Position numbers and translations under genes: made by a program
In this document: piece by piece, positions 1 through 8,851 of the stretch
Numbering within the stretch: position 1 is the stretch's first letter
Layout of the letters: each line of letters begins with the position of its first letter
NCBI RefSeq assembly: GCF_900635445.1
Contig: NZ_LR134117.1
Location: 2,542,001 to 2,606,000, forward strand
Reading direction: 5' to 3'
DNA length: 64,000 nucleotides
Source of the DNA: Serratia odorifera
Lineage (GTDB): Bacteria > Pseudomonadota > Gammaproteobacteria > Enterobacterales > Enterobacteriaceae
The notes under the pieces: model-generated
Told to the model about the DNA's origin: nothing
Database searches by the model: none
What the model saw: only the letters and a program-made list of their open reading frames with translations

Positions 1-969
1 GAGGCTCAGCTCACCCAGCCAGCCCAGGCTGCCTTGCCACAGGGGGGCGGTGCTGTTGAGCAGCGCCTTCAGTCCCAATTGGTGAATGCGGGTCACGATT
101 AAAATGGCGATCAGCAGCAGCGTGGGGGTCATTGCCTTCAGCACCTGGCCAAAGGGAATGGCGGCGCCGGGCGTGTTGGCCGGCTCGTTGCTCAGGCCAA
201 TACGGCTACGCGCCAGCAGCACCGACAGCGTCAGGCCAATCGCGCCGCCGAGCAAGGCAGGGAACTCGTAATTTACCTGCGCCAGCAGTAGGTAGGGCAC
301 GGTACAGCTAACGATGCTGAGCAGGATAAACACCAGGTTATGGCGGATCTGTTGCCAGGAAACGATAAAGCGCAGAGCGAGGATCGGAATGATAAATCCG
401 GCGACAAAATGAATTAACGCACTCAGCCGGCCAATGTCCAGCAGGTTGCCGTCACTCAGGCCCAGATTGGCGAAGCCAAACCAGGTTGGCGTGCCTACCG
501 CACCGAACGAGACCGGTACGGAGTTCATTACCAGCGTCAGCAGCGCAACGCGCAGCGGGTTAAAGCCCAGGCCAACCAGGATCGGGGCGGCAATGGCGGC
601 CGGCGTGCCAAATCCGCTGGCGCCTTCAATCATAAAGGCGAAGGCCCAGCCGATGATCATCAACTGGGCGACCGGGTTGGGGCTGATGTTTTCCAGCCAG
701 TTGCGTATCACATTTTCAGCACCGCTGATCTGCATCAGTTTATTCAGCAGGATCGCACCGGCAATAATGGTAATTGGCGTGAACACCGCCACCAGTGCGC
801 TGATGATGTTGGCGTGCAGCAGGAGCGGTGCGCTGCCGAACCACAGCAGTTGCACCGCGTATACCACCGCTGCGGTCAGCGGCAGGGCCAGATAAGAGGG
901 CACGCCTTGACGTTTCGTCATCATCCATATCAATAAGACGATGGGAGCGATACTGAAAAACAGGGACAT
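1..969 (-). CDS. L-lactate permease family (LldP/GlcA) transporter, N-terminal part
   Basis: The reading frame is open from an ATG at 967-969 (GAGG a few bases upstream) to the window edge, giving the first 323 residues; the C-terminus lies outside. The N-terminus is strongly hydrophobic with repeated membrane segments. A Gly-rich stretch, EGASGFGTPAA, near residues 115-125 is typical of the LctP lactate/glycolate permease family, whose members are usually about 550 residues. The family imports L-lactate, D-lactate or glycolate with protons across the inner membrane. A LysR regulator lies directly upstream on the same strand, but no lldR/lldD-like genes are visible here, so the substrate is open. 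Family assignment is firm; lactate versus glycolate is not. Confidence 0.85.
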   Translation of the reverse strand, partial: MSLFFSIAPIVLLIWMMTKRQGVPSYLALPLTAAVVYAVQLLWFGSAPLLLHANIISALVAVFTPITIIAGAILLNKLMQISGAENVIRNWLENISPNPVAQLMIIGWAFAFMIEGASGFGTPAAIAAPILVGLGFNPLRVALLTLVMNSVPVSFGAVGTPTWFGFANLGLSDGNLLDIGRLSALIHFVAGFIIPILALRFIVSWQQIRHNLVFILLSIVSCTVPYLLLAQVNYEFPALLGGAIGLTLSVLLARSRIGLSNEPANTPGAAIPFGQVLKAMTPTLLLIAILIVTRIHQLGLKALLNSTAPLWQGSLGWLGELSL

Positions 970-1302
970 ATCATCCTCAGAGGTCATTATTCTTGTAGGG
1001 GAGAGGTGTTACAGAGTCGTTAATTTCCACGGCGCGTTATTCTAATCACAACATAATGTGATGTTCTATGACGCATTTTTATAACAATCGTAGAGTAACG
1101 GGAAACAGACGTATCGGCGTCAGCGGTCGGCACCAGAGGGAACGGTAAACACGTTAAAAATCAGTGGGGTAAAAAAAGATATTGTGTGATAAAAGCGCGT
1201 GATCACATTTATTAGGCGTTTATTCTCAATAGATTATATCCAAATATCGCCTAATCCATGCCGGCGCTGCGGCATGGAATGAGCGCAATACGCTGTCGTC
1301 GC
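970..1302. other. AT-rich control region between the LysR gene and the permease gene
   Basis: No gene is visible. The stretch is AT-rich, lies upstream of the permease start and downstream of the LysR stop, and contains one clear inverted repeat (1045-1062, listed separately). GTGATAAAA and TGATCACATT near 1184-1210 resemble CRP half-sites but do not form a correctly spaced full site. Confidence 0.5.
1045..1062. promoter_or_regulatory. Inverted repeat ATCACA-N6-TGTGAT, possible operator
   Basis: Two perfect 6-bp arms flank a 6-bp spacer (ACATAA), about 80 bp upstream of the permease ATG. Position and symmetry fit an operator, perhaps for the adjacent LysR protein. The arms are those of a CRP site but in the opposite arrangement, so it is not a CRP box. 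Binding is inferred only. Confidence 0.4.
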
Positions 1303-2223
1303 TCAAAAATAATGACTGATATTTTTATAACTGCAGATGATGTGCTCGATCAGCAACCGGGTTTTCAGCGGCAAATTACGCGTGTACGGGTACACCGCAT
1401 ACACGCCGAGCACTTTGCCGCAGTGTCCGGCCAATATTTCCAGCAGTTTGCCCTGCTGCAGATCCTCGTACACCATGCAACGCGGCACCATGGCAATGCC
1501 GTAGCCGCCGATGACCGCTTTGCGGATCGCCCGCGCATTATTAGCGGAAAGGTTGCCGTTGACCTGCAGTTCGGCAATCTGGTCGCCGGTCGGCTGTTTG
1601 ACCAGCCAGTTGGCGCTGCCGCTTTCCTGATAGGTATAGGTCAGACAGTTGTGATTGAGCAGCTCGGCGGTGGTGGTGGGTTGTGGATGGTGTTCCAGAT
1701 AGCTTGGCGAACAGACGATCACCCAACGGGAGTCGAGGATATGCCGGGCAATCAGGCTGGAGTCCGGCATGGTGCCGGTGCGGATCGCCAGATCGATGCC
1801 TTCGTTGACCAGATCGACGAAGCGGTTTTCCAGCCGCATTTCCACCTTCAGATCCGGATGCTGGGTGCAGAATTCGGCCACGCTTTCGCTGAGCAATAAT
1901 TCGCCGGAAATGGTCGGCACCGACATGCGGATAGTGCCGGTCAGCGCCTCGCTCCTTTCGCTGACCGCGTACAGCGCTTCCTGCATCTGGCTGCTGATGG
2001 TCCTGGCATGGCGATAAAGCTCCTGGCCGTTTTCTGTCAGCGTCAGGCTGCGGGTGGTGCGGTACAGCAAGCGTGCGCCGAGCGACTTTTCCAGCCGGCC
2101 GATGCGTTTGCTGATCACCGAACTGGTGATACCGGCGCTTTCCGCCGCCTTGCTAAATGAGCCGCATTCAACAATTAACGCAAACAGAATCAAATCGTTG
2201 GCATATTCGTGGGTAGGTAACAT
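1303..2223 (-). CDS. LysR-family transcriptional regulator (CrgA/AaeR-like)
   Basis: A complete 306-residue LysR-type regulator. The N-terminal winged helix-turn-helix (about residues 8-65) has the typical run SFSKAAESAGITSSVISKRI, followed by the linker helix and a periplasmic-binding-protein-like effector domain (about 90-295). RTTRSLTLTENG and NHNCLTY are hallmarks of the CrgA/DmlR/AaeR subgroup. The ATG at 2221-2223 has a modest CAGGG upstream. It lies directly upstream of, and is co-oriented with, the lactate-permease family gene, separated by 333 bp containing an inverted repeat, so it may control that transporter. The inducer cannot be read from the sequence. Confidence 0.85.
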   Translation of the reverse strand: MLPTHEYANDLILFALIVECGSFSKAAESAGITSSVISKRIGRLEKSLGARLLYRTTRSLTLTENGQELYRHARTISSQMQEALYAVSERSEALTGTIRMSVPTISGELLLSESVAEFCTQHPDLKVEMRLENRFVDLVNEGIDLAIRTGTMPDSSLIARHILDSRWVIVCSPSYLEHHPQPTTTAELLNHNCLTYTYQESGSANWLVKQPTGDQIAELQVNGNLSANNARAIRKAVIGGYGIAMVPRCMVYEDLQQGKLLEILAGHCGKVLGVYAVYPYTRNLPLKTRLLIEHIICSYKNISHYF

Positions 2224-2423
2224 AGCGCCCTGTTTTCCGTGGCCATGACGAAGCGTCAGTGTAGAGCCTGCCGGGCCGGAAGCAAACTGTTAACGCTGCC
2301 AGGCAGCCTGCGGCCCACTGCGCGGCGTCGCCCGGTGCCGTGGCGAATGGTGATATTTGATTGATATCACCCTCGTGCCGACTACAATGCCTGCCATTGC
2401 TTTTTTTTGTTCAGGGGTTATTC

Positions 2424-4076
2424 ATGGAATTGCTGCGGGTGGTGTATCACCAGTATCGCTGGCCTTTTGTGGCGGTGATGGCATTAACCATGGCCAGTGC
2501 CGCGTTAGGTATTGGCATCATTGCTTTTATTAATCTGAATTTGATGGCGGCGGCGGGCAATCCGCTGACCATACTGCCGCAGTTCCTCGGCCTGCTGGCG
2601 CTGCTGATGGTGGTGACGCTGGCATCGCAGCTGGCGTTGACCGCCCTGGGCCACTATTTTGTCTATCGCCTGCGTGGTCAACTGATCAAACGTATTCTGG
2701 ATACCGATATCGAACGCATCGAACAGTTGGGCAGCGCCTCGCTGCTGGCCAGCCTGTCGAGCGACATCCGCAATATCACCCTGGCGTTTGTCCGCCTGCC
2801 GGAACTGGTACAGGGCATTATCCTGACGCTCGGCTGCGCGGCCTATCTCGGCTGGCTGTCGCCGCAGATGCTGGTGGTCACCGCCATTTGGGTTGCCGTC
2901 ACTATTTTCGTCAGTTGGGTGCTGGTGTCGCGGGTGTATCGCCATCTGACTCTGGTGCGTGAAGCCGAAGAGCGGTTATATCAGGATTATCAATCGGCGA
3001 TTGACGGGCGCAAAGAGCTGGCATTAAACCGCGACCGCGCCAAGGCGCTGTTTCAGCAAGCCTATCAGCCGGATGCCGTGGACTACCGTCACCATATTAT
3101 CCGGGCGGATACCTTCCACCTCAGCGCGGTAAACTGGTCGAATATCATGATGCTGGGCGCCATCGGTCTGGTGTTCTTTATGGCCAACAGTCTGGGTTGG
3201 GCCAATACCACCGTGGCCGCTACCTATTCATTGACCCTGCTGTTTCTGCGCACGCCGCTGTTACAGGCGGTTGGCGCTTTCCCCACCCTGCTCAGCGCGG
3301 AAGTGGCGTTTAACAAGGTCAAGTCGCTAAAACTGGCCGCCTATCAGGAAGCGTTTCCCGCCGCGGTAGCCAAGCCATGGCACACTCTGGAGCTGCGCGA
3401 TGTGGTATTCCACTACGGTTCGAACGAGCAGCGCCAGGGGTTCGCCGTCGGCCCGCTTAACCTGACGTTGCAGCGCGGGGAACTGGTGTTTCTGATTGGT
3501 GGCAACGGCAGCGGCAAATCGACGCTGGCGATGCTGTTGACCGGGCTATACCAGCCGGTCAGCGGGCAAATCCTGCTGGATGGCAAGCTACAGCAAGCGC
3601 AGGACCGTGACGACTATCGCCGGCTGTTTTCGGCTATTTTCACCGATTTCCATCAATTCCAGCATTTGCAAGGGCCAAACGGCGCAGCGCCAGATGCCGC
3701 GCTGGTCGAGCGCTGGCTGGAACGCTTGAACATGAAGAGCAAGCTGGAGTTTGACGGTAATCGCGTGACCAATCCGCAGCTATCGCAAGGGCAGCGCAAG
3801 CGGTTGGCGTTGCTGCTGGCGGTTGCCGAACAGCGTGAAATCCTGTTGCTGGACGAATGGGCCGCCGATCAGGATCCGCAGTTCCGCCGTATCTTCTACC
3901 GGGAGCTGTTGCCTGAGTTGCGGGCGTTGGGCAAAACGGTGTTTGCCATCAGCCATGACGATCACTATTTCGAACATGCCGACCGACTGCTGGAAATGCG
4001 CGCCGGGCAACTGAGCGAATTGACCGGCAGCGAGCGCGAACGCGCCAGCCGGGATTCGGTCACGCAAATCGGCTGA
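2424..4076 (+). CDS. yojI: ABC transporter, fused permease/ATPase (YojI-type exporter)
   Basis: A 550-residue fused exporter: about six N-terminal membrane segments (residues 1-290), then an ATPase domain with Walker A GGNGSGKST near 359, signature LSQGQRKR near 453, Walker B ILLLDEW near 474 and H-loop ISHDDHYF near 508. The sequence follows E. coli YojI (547 residues) closely, including IERIEQLGSASLLA and ADTFHLSAVNWSNIMMLGAIGL. YojI exports microcin J25 with TolC and belongs to the SyrD/PvdE cyclic-peptide exporter family. I chose the ATG at 2424 because AGGGG lies 8 bp upstream and it matches the YojI N-terminus; an in-frame ATG at 2361 has no such support. No peptide-synthesis gene is adjacent, so the physiological substrate is unknown. 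Confidence 0.9.
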   Translation: MELLRVVYHQYRWPFVAVMALTMASAALGIGIIAFINLNLMAAAGNPLTILPQFLGLLALLMVVTLASQLALTALGHYFVYRLRGQLIKRILDTDIERIEQLGSASLLASLSSDIRNITLAFVRLPELVQGIILTLGCAAYLGWLSPQMLVVTAIWVAVTIFVSWVLVSRVYRHLTLVREAEERLYQDYQSAIDGRKELALNRDRAKALFQQAYQPDAVDYRHHIIRADTFHLSAVNWSNIMMLGAIGLVFFMANSLGWANTTVAATYSLTLLFLRTPLLQAVGAFPTLLSAEVAFNKVKSLKLAAYQEAFPAAVAKPWHTLELRDVVFHYGSNEQRQGFAVGPLNLTLQRGELVFLIGGNGSGKSTLAMLLTGLYQPVSGQILLDGKLQQAQDRDDYRRLFSAIFTDFHQFQHLQGPNGAAPDAALVERWLERLNMKSKLEFDGNRVTNPQLSQGQRKRLALLLAVAEQREILLLDEWAADQDPQFRRIFYRELLPELRALGKTVFAISHDDHYFEHADRLLEMRAGQLSELTGSERERASRDSVTQIG

Positions 4077-4448
4077 ACGCGTTAATGCATCGGCTCGGCG
4101 CCTGACCCACCGAGGCATGCCGGCAGCGCAGGGAACGCGCTGCTCCTGTCGACTCCCCAACTGAAAATTCTGATTCTGCCATTGATAAACCTGCCTGTTT
4201 GTTAACGGCCCGGTTGATTTTTGCGTCGCCGAAAAATGGCAAACTCTCTGGCGTGTGATAGCAGGTAAGACAATTTTATCCTTTCTTTTTAACTGGTTAT
4301 CGAATATCCCTACTTATGTACTGCCTAATAAGATTTTTCTTAGTACAATTTCCTTTCTTTCGCCATAGGAAAAAACTCATTATCGATCGTTTAAAACGAT
4401 CAATAATGAGTTTATAATTACTATTATCTATTAGTTGGCGGGGAACGT
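4077..4448. other. Intergenic region with a long palindrome
   Basis: No gene is visible. The region becomes AT-rich to the right and ends in the promoter-proximal part of the small membrane-protein gene at 4449. Its one distinct feature is the palindrome at 4376-4410. Confidence 0.5.
4376..4410. repeat. 35-bp near-perfect palindrome (hairpin)
   Basis: CTCATTAT and GATCGTTT on the left pair with AAACGATC and ATAATGAG on the right. The only interruption is the unpaired bases after the eighth position of each arm. It is preceded by five A and followed by TTTAT. It could be a bidirectional terminator after yojI, or an operator/attenuator for the small genes that start 39 bp downstream. Confidence 0.55.
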
Positions 4449-4565
4449 ATGGACTATAAGGAAGATCCCCAGCTGCGGCGGAAAGCCTGGCTGGCCGTTT
4501 TCATCGGATGCGGTGTTTTTTGGATCGTGGTGGGCCTGACGGTCTACTGGTTTTTGACCACTTAG
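4449..4565 (+). CDS. Small membrane protein, YmiA-like
   Basis: A 38-residue open frame: a charged start (MDYKEDPQLRRKAW) and one transmembrane helix (about residues 14-36, LAVFIGCGVFWIVVGLTVYW). The charged P-x-L-x-RKAWLAVF pattern matches the YmiA family of small inner-membrane proteins of unknown function as I recall it. GGGGAAC lies upstream of the ATG. A second small frame follows 12 bp downstream on the same strand, suggesting a two-gene transcript. The family call rests on pattern memory, hence moderate confidence. Confidence 0.65.
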   Translation: MDYKEDPQLRRKAWLAVFIGCGVFWIVVGLTVYWFLTT

Positions 4566-4577
4566 GGAAGCAAGACG

Positions 4578-4748
4578 ATGAAAAAGAACCCAGAAACAAA
4601 AAAGCAGTCACGGCGGCCGGATAACGGCAAGGCGAAAATCCCGCCGTCGTGGCAACTCAACGAAGCGCAACGTTCATTTATTGAAGACCTGTGGCAGGAT
4701 GACGACGCCAAAACCCCGACGCCGGATCCTGCCCGCGCGCCCGATTAA
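4578..4748 (+). CDS. Small hypothetical protein, 56 residues
   Basis: Begins with ATG at 4578, 12 bp after the YmiA-like gene. The product is hydrophilic with a basic N-terminus (MKKNPETKKQSRR), an acidic central part (SFIEDLWQDDD) and a proline-rich end. There is no signal peptide, membrane segment or recognised domain. Tight spacing to the upstream small membrane-protein gene suggests co-transcription. Its stop overlaps the stop of the convergent MFS gene in the sequence TTAA. I do not recognise it; it may be spurious, but coupling to its neighbour argues for a real gene. Confidence 0.5.
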   Translation: MKKNPETKKQSRRPDNGKAKIPPSWQLNEAQRSFIEDLWQDDDAKTPTPDPARAPD

Positions 4749-5975
4749 CCGATAACCCGACTGCGGCCAGCCAGGATGCCAAACAGCATCTGCAGCAGGG
4801 TTAATCCCAATAGAATGCCGAGCGGCACGTTCCAGCTTTGCGTCAGATCGTGCAGCAGGCCGAACAGGGTCGGGCCAACCGCCGCCAGCAAATAGCCGAC
4901 GGACTGGGCCATGCCGGACAATAACGCCGCCTGCTGATGATGCTGGCTGCGCAAGCCAAAGAACGACAGCGCCAGTACCAGCGAGCTACCGGCTCCCAGC
5001 CCAGCGAATACCAGCCATACCAGCGAACTGGCCGGCAACAGTAATAACCCTCCGACGCCGATAAAAATCAGCAAAGAACTGACCAGGGCAATAGCCCGCT
5101 GGTCGCGCGCGCGCGGCAGAATGATCACCATCACGAAGTTCGCCACGATGGCCACCACCTGGTAGATGAACAGTTCGAAACCGGCCTGTTGTGCCGAGGT
5201 GCCATGGCTGGCGGCAAAGGCGCTGAACCAGCCGATGATGGTGTAAAACGTGACCGACTGCAGTCCCATAAACAGCGCGACCTGCCAACCGAGCGCGCTG
5301 CCCCACGGTGAACGAGACGGCGATAGCGCCCTGGATGGCGCCTGTAGGGGCATCGGTTTGGGGCAAGGCGCGATTGCGCAACTGCGGTAGCCATACCAGC
5401 AGCGCCAACAGCGCCGGCAACCCCCAACACAACAGAGAAAATCGCCAGCCGTTATCGTGCAGCGCTGCCAGCGGTACCGCCATGCCGGAGGCAATCGCCG
5501 CCACCAGCGACATCACCGCGGCATAGGCGCTGATCATGGCTGCTGCGCGCTGCGGGAAATCCCGTTTGACCAGGGTTGGCAGCAGCACGTTGGCAAAGGC
5601 TATCGCGGCGCCGATCAGCCCGCTGCCAAGCCACAGCAGACTGGTTGGTGGCTGCGAACGCAGTGCAATGCCAAGCACCAGCATCAGCAAGGCCAGCCCC
5701 AGCGTGCGTTCGATGCCGATACGCTGTGCCAGCGCCGGGGTCACGGGCGACAGCAGCGCAAACAGTATCAGTGGCAATGAGTTCAACAGCCCGGCGGCGG
5801 TGGCCGACAGCGTCAGTTGCTGCTGGATTTGTTCCAGCAATGGGCCGACGCTGGTCAGTGCCGCACGCAGGTTCGCTGCTACCAGCATAATGCCAACGAT
5901 CAACAGCAAAGGGCGGTGTAACCGACGGCGCGTGGCAGCGGCAGTGGAAATGGCAGATGAAACGGGTTGGGGCAT
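4745..5975 (-). CDS. MFS transporter, CynX/YeaN family (single frameshift)
   Basis: Twelve hydrophobic segments span the product, with the family run ANLRAALTSVGPLLEQI near residues 30-46, seen in CynX (cyanate) and YeaN (2-nitroimidazole) transporters. An extra base near 5310 splits the frame after about residue 220: the N-terminal part ends around AIQGAIAVS and the C-terminal part continues as SPWGSALGWQVALFMG in the next frame. With one base removed the protein is about 409 residues, normal for the family (about 390-400). I chose the ATG at 5973-5975 because GAGG precedes it; an upstream in-frame ATG at 6008 adds an atypical tail. The substrate is unknown and no cyanase gene is adjacent. 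Confidence 0.8.
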
Positions 5976-6172
5976 ACAATCCTCGCACCAGGGCATGCAG
6001 CCAATCAATTCTGCATGGCGTGATGCGTTGATTGACGTTAACGCTTACGTAGCGGCCAGTGGCCGATATCTGTGCGCCAGTGTAGGCAACAACGCCATGC
6101 CTGACAAGCGGCGCAGGCAGATAATGACGCCGGCGGGATACGCGCCCCGTCGGACGCCGGTAGCAGAGGGGG

Positions 6173-7906
6173 TTATGCCGAACTCGGCAGCGGGCTTGGC
6201 GTCATTCGCGCTGGCCGATCGCCCTGGCGGCTGAATCGCCAGCAGTGCTGATGGTATTTTGCCACGCTGTTGCGGTGGGCCACGCTTATCAGCGTTACGT
6301 TGGGCAATTCATCCCGCAATAAGCCATACATCAACTGTTCGGTTTCGTCATCCAGCGCGCTGGTGGCTTCGTCAAGGAATAGCGTATCCGGCCGGGTGAG
6401 AATGGCGCGGGCAAATGCCAGCCGCTGTTGTTCGCCCGGTGACAGGCGGTGACTCCAGTTGGCGGAGGTATCCAGCCAGCGCTGCAGATGGCTCAGCCGG
6501 CATTTTTGCAGCGTTTGCAGCAATGCGGCATCGTCGTATTCATTTTCCACCTGCGGATAGCTTAATGCTGCGCGTAGCGTACCGATGGGAATGTAACTGC
6601 GCTGCGGCAGAAACAGCGTGCTGAGGCTGATATCGCGATAAATGGCACCGTTGCCATACGGCCAGATACCGGCAATGGCGCGCAGCAGCGTTGATTTTCC
6701 GCAGCCGGAAGGGCCGACGATCAGCACGCGTTCACCGCGTTGCAGCGTCAGGTTGGCGTCGGTCATCAGCGGCTGGCCGCTCGGCAGGTGCAGGCTGAGG
6801 TTGGTGAGCGTCAGCGGTTCGGTGCCCTGCGGCTGCAACGCGATGCCGCGCGGCTGGTGATGTGCCTGATCGACTGCGGCGTTGAAGCCGGCCAGACGGT
6901 TGACGCAGGCTTTCCAGGTGGCGAGATCGTTAAAGGCGTCGATAAACCACGACAGTGCCCCCTGCACCTGGCCGAAGGCCGAAGCAATCTGCATCATGCC
7001 GCCCATCTGTATGGCGCCGGAAAAATAGCGCGGTGCCGCCACCAACAGCGGAAAGATGATCGCGAACTGAGCATAAAAATTACTGGCGATGTTGAGCCGA
7101 CGGGTGACGCGCATGATCGACCACCAGTTACTGCGAATCGCCTCGAAGCGGCCGCTCAACTGTCGGGTTTCGTGCGCTTCGCCGTGGTAGAGGGCGATGG
7201 CATCGTTATTCTCGCGGATGCGGATCAGCCCGAAACGAAAGTTGGCTTCATAGTGCTCCTGATTGACGCCCAGCATTACCAGCGGCTTGCCGACCCAGCC
7301 AATCAGCAGCGAGCCGAGCACCGCGTATAACAAGGCAAACCAGAGCATGTAGCCCGGCAGGGTAACGCTATGGCCGAGCAGGGCGAAGGTCAGCGGCCCG
7401 CTGACATGCCACAGAATGGTGACGAAGGAACACAGCGTCACCAGGCTGGACAGCAGGCCGAGCGACAGCGACAGCGTGTATTGGGTCAGTACGTTGAGAT
7501 CTTCGGCAATACGCTGATCCGGGTTGTCAATCAACTGCTGTTGCTCGGTATGATAATAGGCCTGATGCGTCAGCCAGCGGGTCATGTATTTTTCCGTCAT
7601 CCAGCGCCGCCAGCGCATTTGCAGGCCCTGGGTCAGATAGACCTTGTACACCGCCAGCACAATGAAGATCAGCGCCAGATAGCTAAAGCGCCACAGCTGC
7701 TGCTTGAAAACCGGATAGTTCTTGTTCTGCAACGCGTCATAAAACACCTGATTCCACTGGTTAATCTGCACGCTGATGTAAACCAGCCCCAGCGAAAGCG
7801 CTACGATGGCCAGCAGCATCGCCCAGGCGCGCCACTTTTCTTCAGATATCCAAAACGGTTTTATCAGTTGCCAGATGGCATGCTTTTGCGTGAGGGGACT
7901 GTTCAT
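6173..7906 (-). CDS. yddA: ABC transporter, SbmA/BacA-like membrane domain fused to ATPase (YddA-type)
   Basis: 577 residues from an ATG at 7904-7906 preceded by CAGGAG. An N-terminal domain with about six membrane segments (residues 15-320) resembles the SbmA/BacA fold of the ABC subfamily D exporters; INQWNQVFYDALQNKNY is typical. The C-terminal ATPase has Walker A GPSGCGKST near 397, signature LSPGEQQRLAFARA near 487 and Walker B TLFLDEATSALDD. E. coli YddA (561 residues) is the closest recalled relative; its role is not established. The gene is divergent from the exported hypothetical gene at 8106, with about 200 bp between them. The C-terminal tail after SVAHRNSVAKYHQHCWRF looks slightly longer than usual. 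Confidence 0.85.
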   Translation of the reverse strand: MNSPLTQKHAIWQLIKPFWISEEKWRAWAMLLAIVALSLGLVYISVQINQWNQVFYDALQNKNYPVFKQQLWRFSYLALIFIVLAVYKVYLTQGLQMRWRRWMTEKYMTRWLTHQAYYHTEQQQLIDNPDQRIAEDLNVLTQYTLSLSLGLLSSLVTLCSFVTILWHVSGPLTFALLGHSVTLPGYMLWFALLYAVLGSLLIGWVGKPLVMLGVNQEHYEANFRFGLIRIRENNDAIALYHGEAHETRQLSGRFEAIRSNWWSIMRVTRRLNIASNFYAQFAIIFPLLVAAPRYFSGAIQMGGMMQIASAFGQVQGALSWFIDAFNDLATWKACVNRLAGFNAAVDQAHHQPRGIALQPQGTEPLTLTNLSLHLPSGQPLMTDANLTLQRGERVLIVGPSGCGKSTLLRAIAGIWPYGNGAIYRDISLSTLFLPQRSYIPIGTLRAALSYPQVENEYDDAALLQTLQKCRLSHLQRWLDTSANWSHRLSPGEQQRLAFARAILTRPDTLFLDEATSALDDETEQLMYGLLRDELPNVTLISVAHRNSVAKYHQHCWRFSRQGDRPARMTPSPLPSSA

Positions 7907-8105
7907 ACTGCTCCTGGTCAAAAAAGCCAGCGATCAGCATGTGCGCTTGGCCGGTAACAAACAAACAGCGCTTGTAAGCAGGTTTAACCAGCCTAACCCT
8001 TTGAAATATCATCACTGAATCGGCAAGGGTGAAGCTGGCCGATCATCCGGTTATACTGGCGCCAAATCAGCATGTTTGCTGTTTGCGTGACGGAAAGGAA
8101 AAGGC

Positions 8106-8813
8106 ATGAAGGCGTTGTATCCCCTGTTGCTGGCTTATGGGGCGTTGGTCAGCGAGCAGGCGCTGGCACAAATTGATGAGCCGGATATTCAGGCAGACTG
8201 CCGGAAAGTGTCCGGTTATGCCGAACTGGGCACTGCCGCCTATCAACGTGGCGATTATGTCAAAGCCGCCGAGATCTTCCGCGATCAGGCCGCATGGAGC
8301 GAGTTTTGCGGCAAAAGCGAGCGTGCAACGGCAACCGCCTACAACAATGTGGCATTGGCGTGGATCCATGCCGGGCAGTTACTCAAGGCGCGGGCTTACC
8401 TGGCGTTGGCACCGAACGACGGTAAATCTCAGCATAATCTGGCATTGCTGCAGGCGCGATTGGCGCAGCAACCGGCGCCTGACGGCCCGGCTGGCGTGTA
8501 TTGGCAGTATGCCGGCCGTGGCGTGTGGAGCGAGGTCAGCGTAGCGCCGCAGGGCAAGCGCTGGCATATCAGCTATGCCGGCTACTATATGCCGGGCATG
8601 GGATTGTACTATGGGCCGAATATGGGCGAGTTCAGCGATCTGCTGAGCATTACCGACCACCGGGCGGTCTACCATCAGTCGGTCGAAGAGGTGGGTATGG
8701 CGTGCGATGTGACCCTGAAATTCAGCGCCGATGCCGTCGATCTGCATACCCAGGGCGACTGCGGGTTTGGCCATAACGTGCAGGCGCAGGGGCGCTTTGT
8801 CCGGGTAGAATAA
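8106..8813 (+). CDS. Exported protein of unknown function with TPR-like N-terminal region
   Basis: 235 residues starting at ATG 8106 behind AAGGAAAAGGC. A signal peptide (about residues 1-21, cleavage after ALA) suggests export to the periplasm or beyond. Residues about 30-130 contain two helix-pair-like stretches (YAELGTAAYQRGDYVKAAEIF and TAYNNVALAWIHAGQLLKARAYL) with tetratricopeptide-like spacing. The C-terminal half is beta-rich and aromatic (YYMPGMGLYYGPNMGEF), with cysteines in ACDV and GDCGFG that could pair. I recognise no family. It stands alone, divergent from yddA and convergent with the DsbA-like gene, so context gives no function. Confidence 0.7.
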   Translation: MKALYPLLLAYGALVSEQALAQIDEPDIQADCRKVSGYAELGTAAYQRGDYVKAAEIFRDQAAWSEFCGKSERATATAYNNVALAWIHAGQLLKARAYLALAPNDGKSQHNLALLQARLAQQPAPDGPAGVYWQYAGRGVWSEVSVAPQGKRWHISYAGYYMPGMGLYYGPNMGEFSDLLSITDHRAVYHQSVEEVGMACDVTLKFSADAVDLHTQGDCGFGHNVQAQGRFVRVE

Positions 8814-8851
8814 GCCTGCAGCGGGGAGACGCCAGCGTCTCCCCGGCGGCA

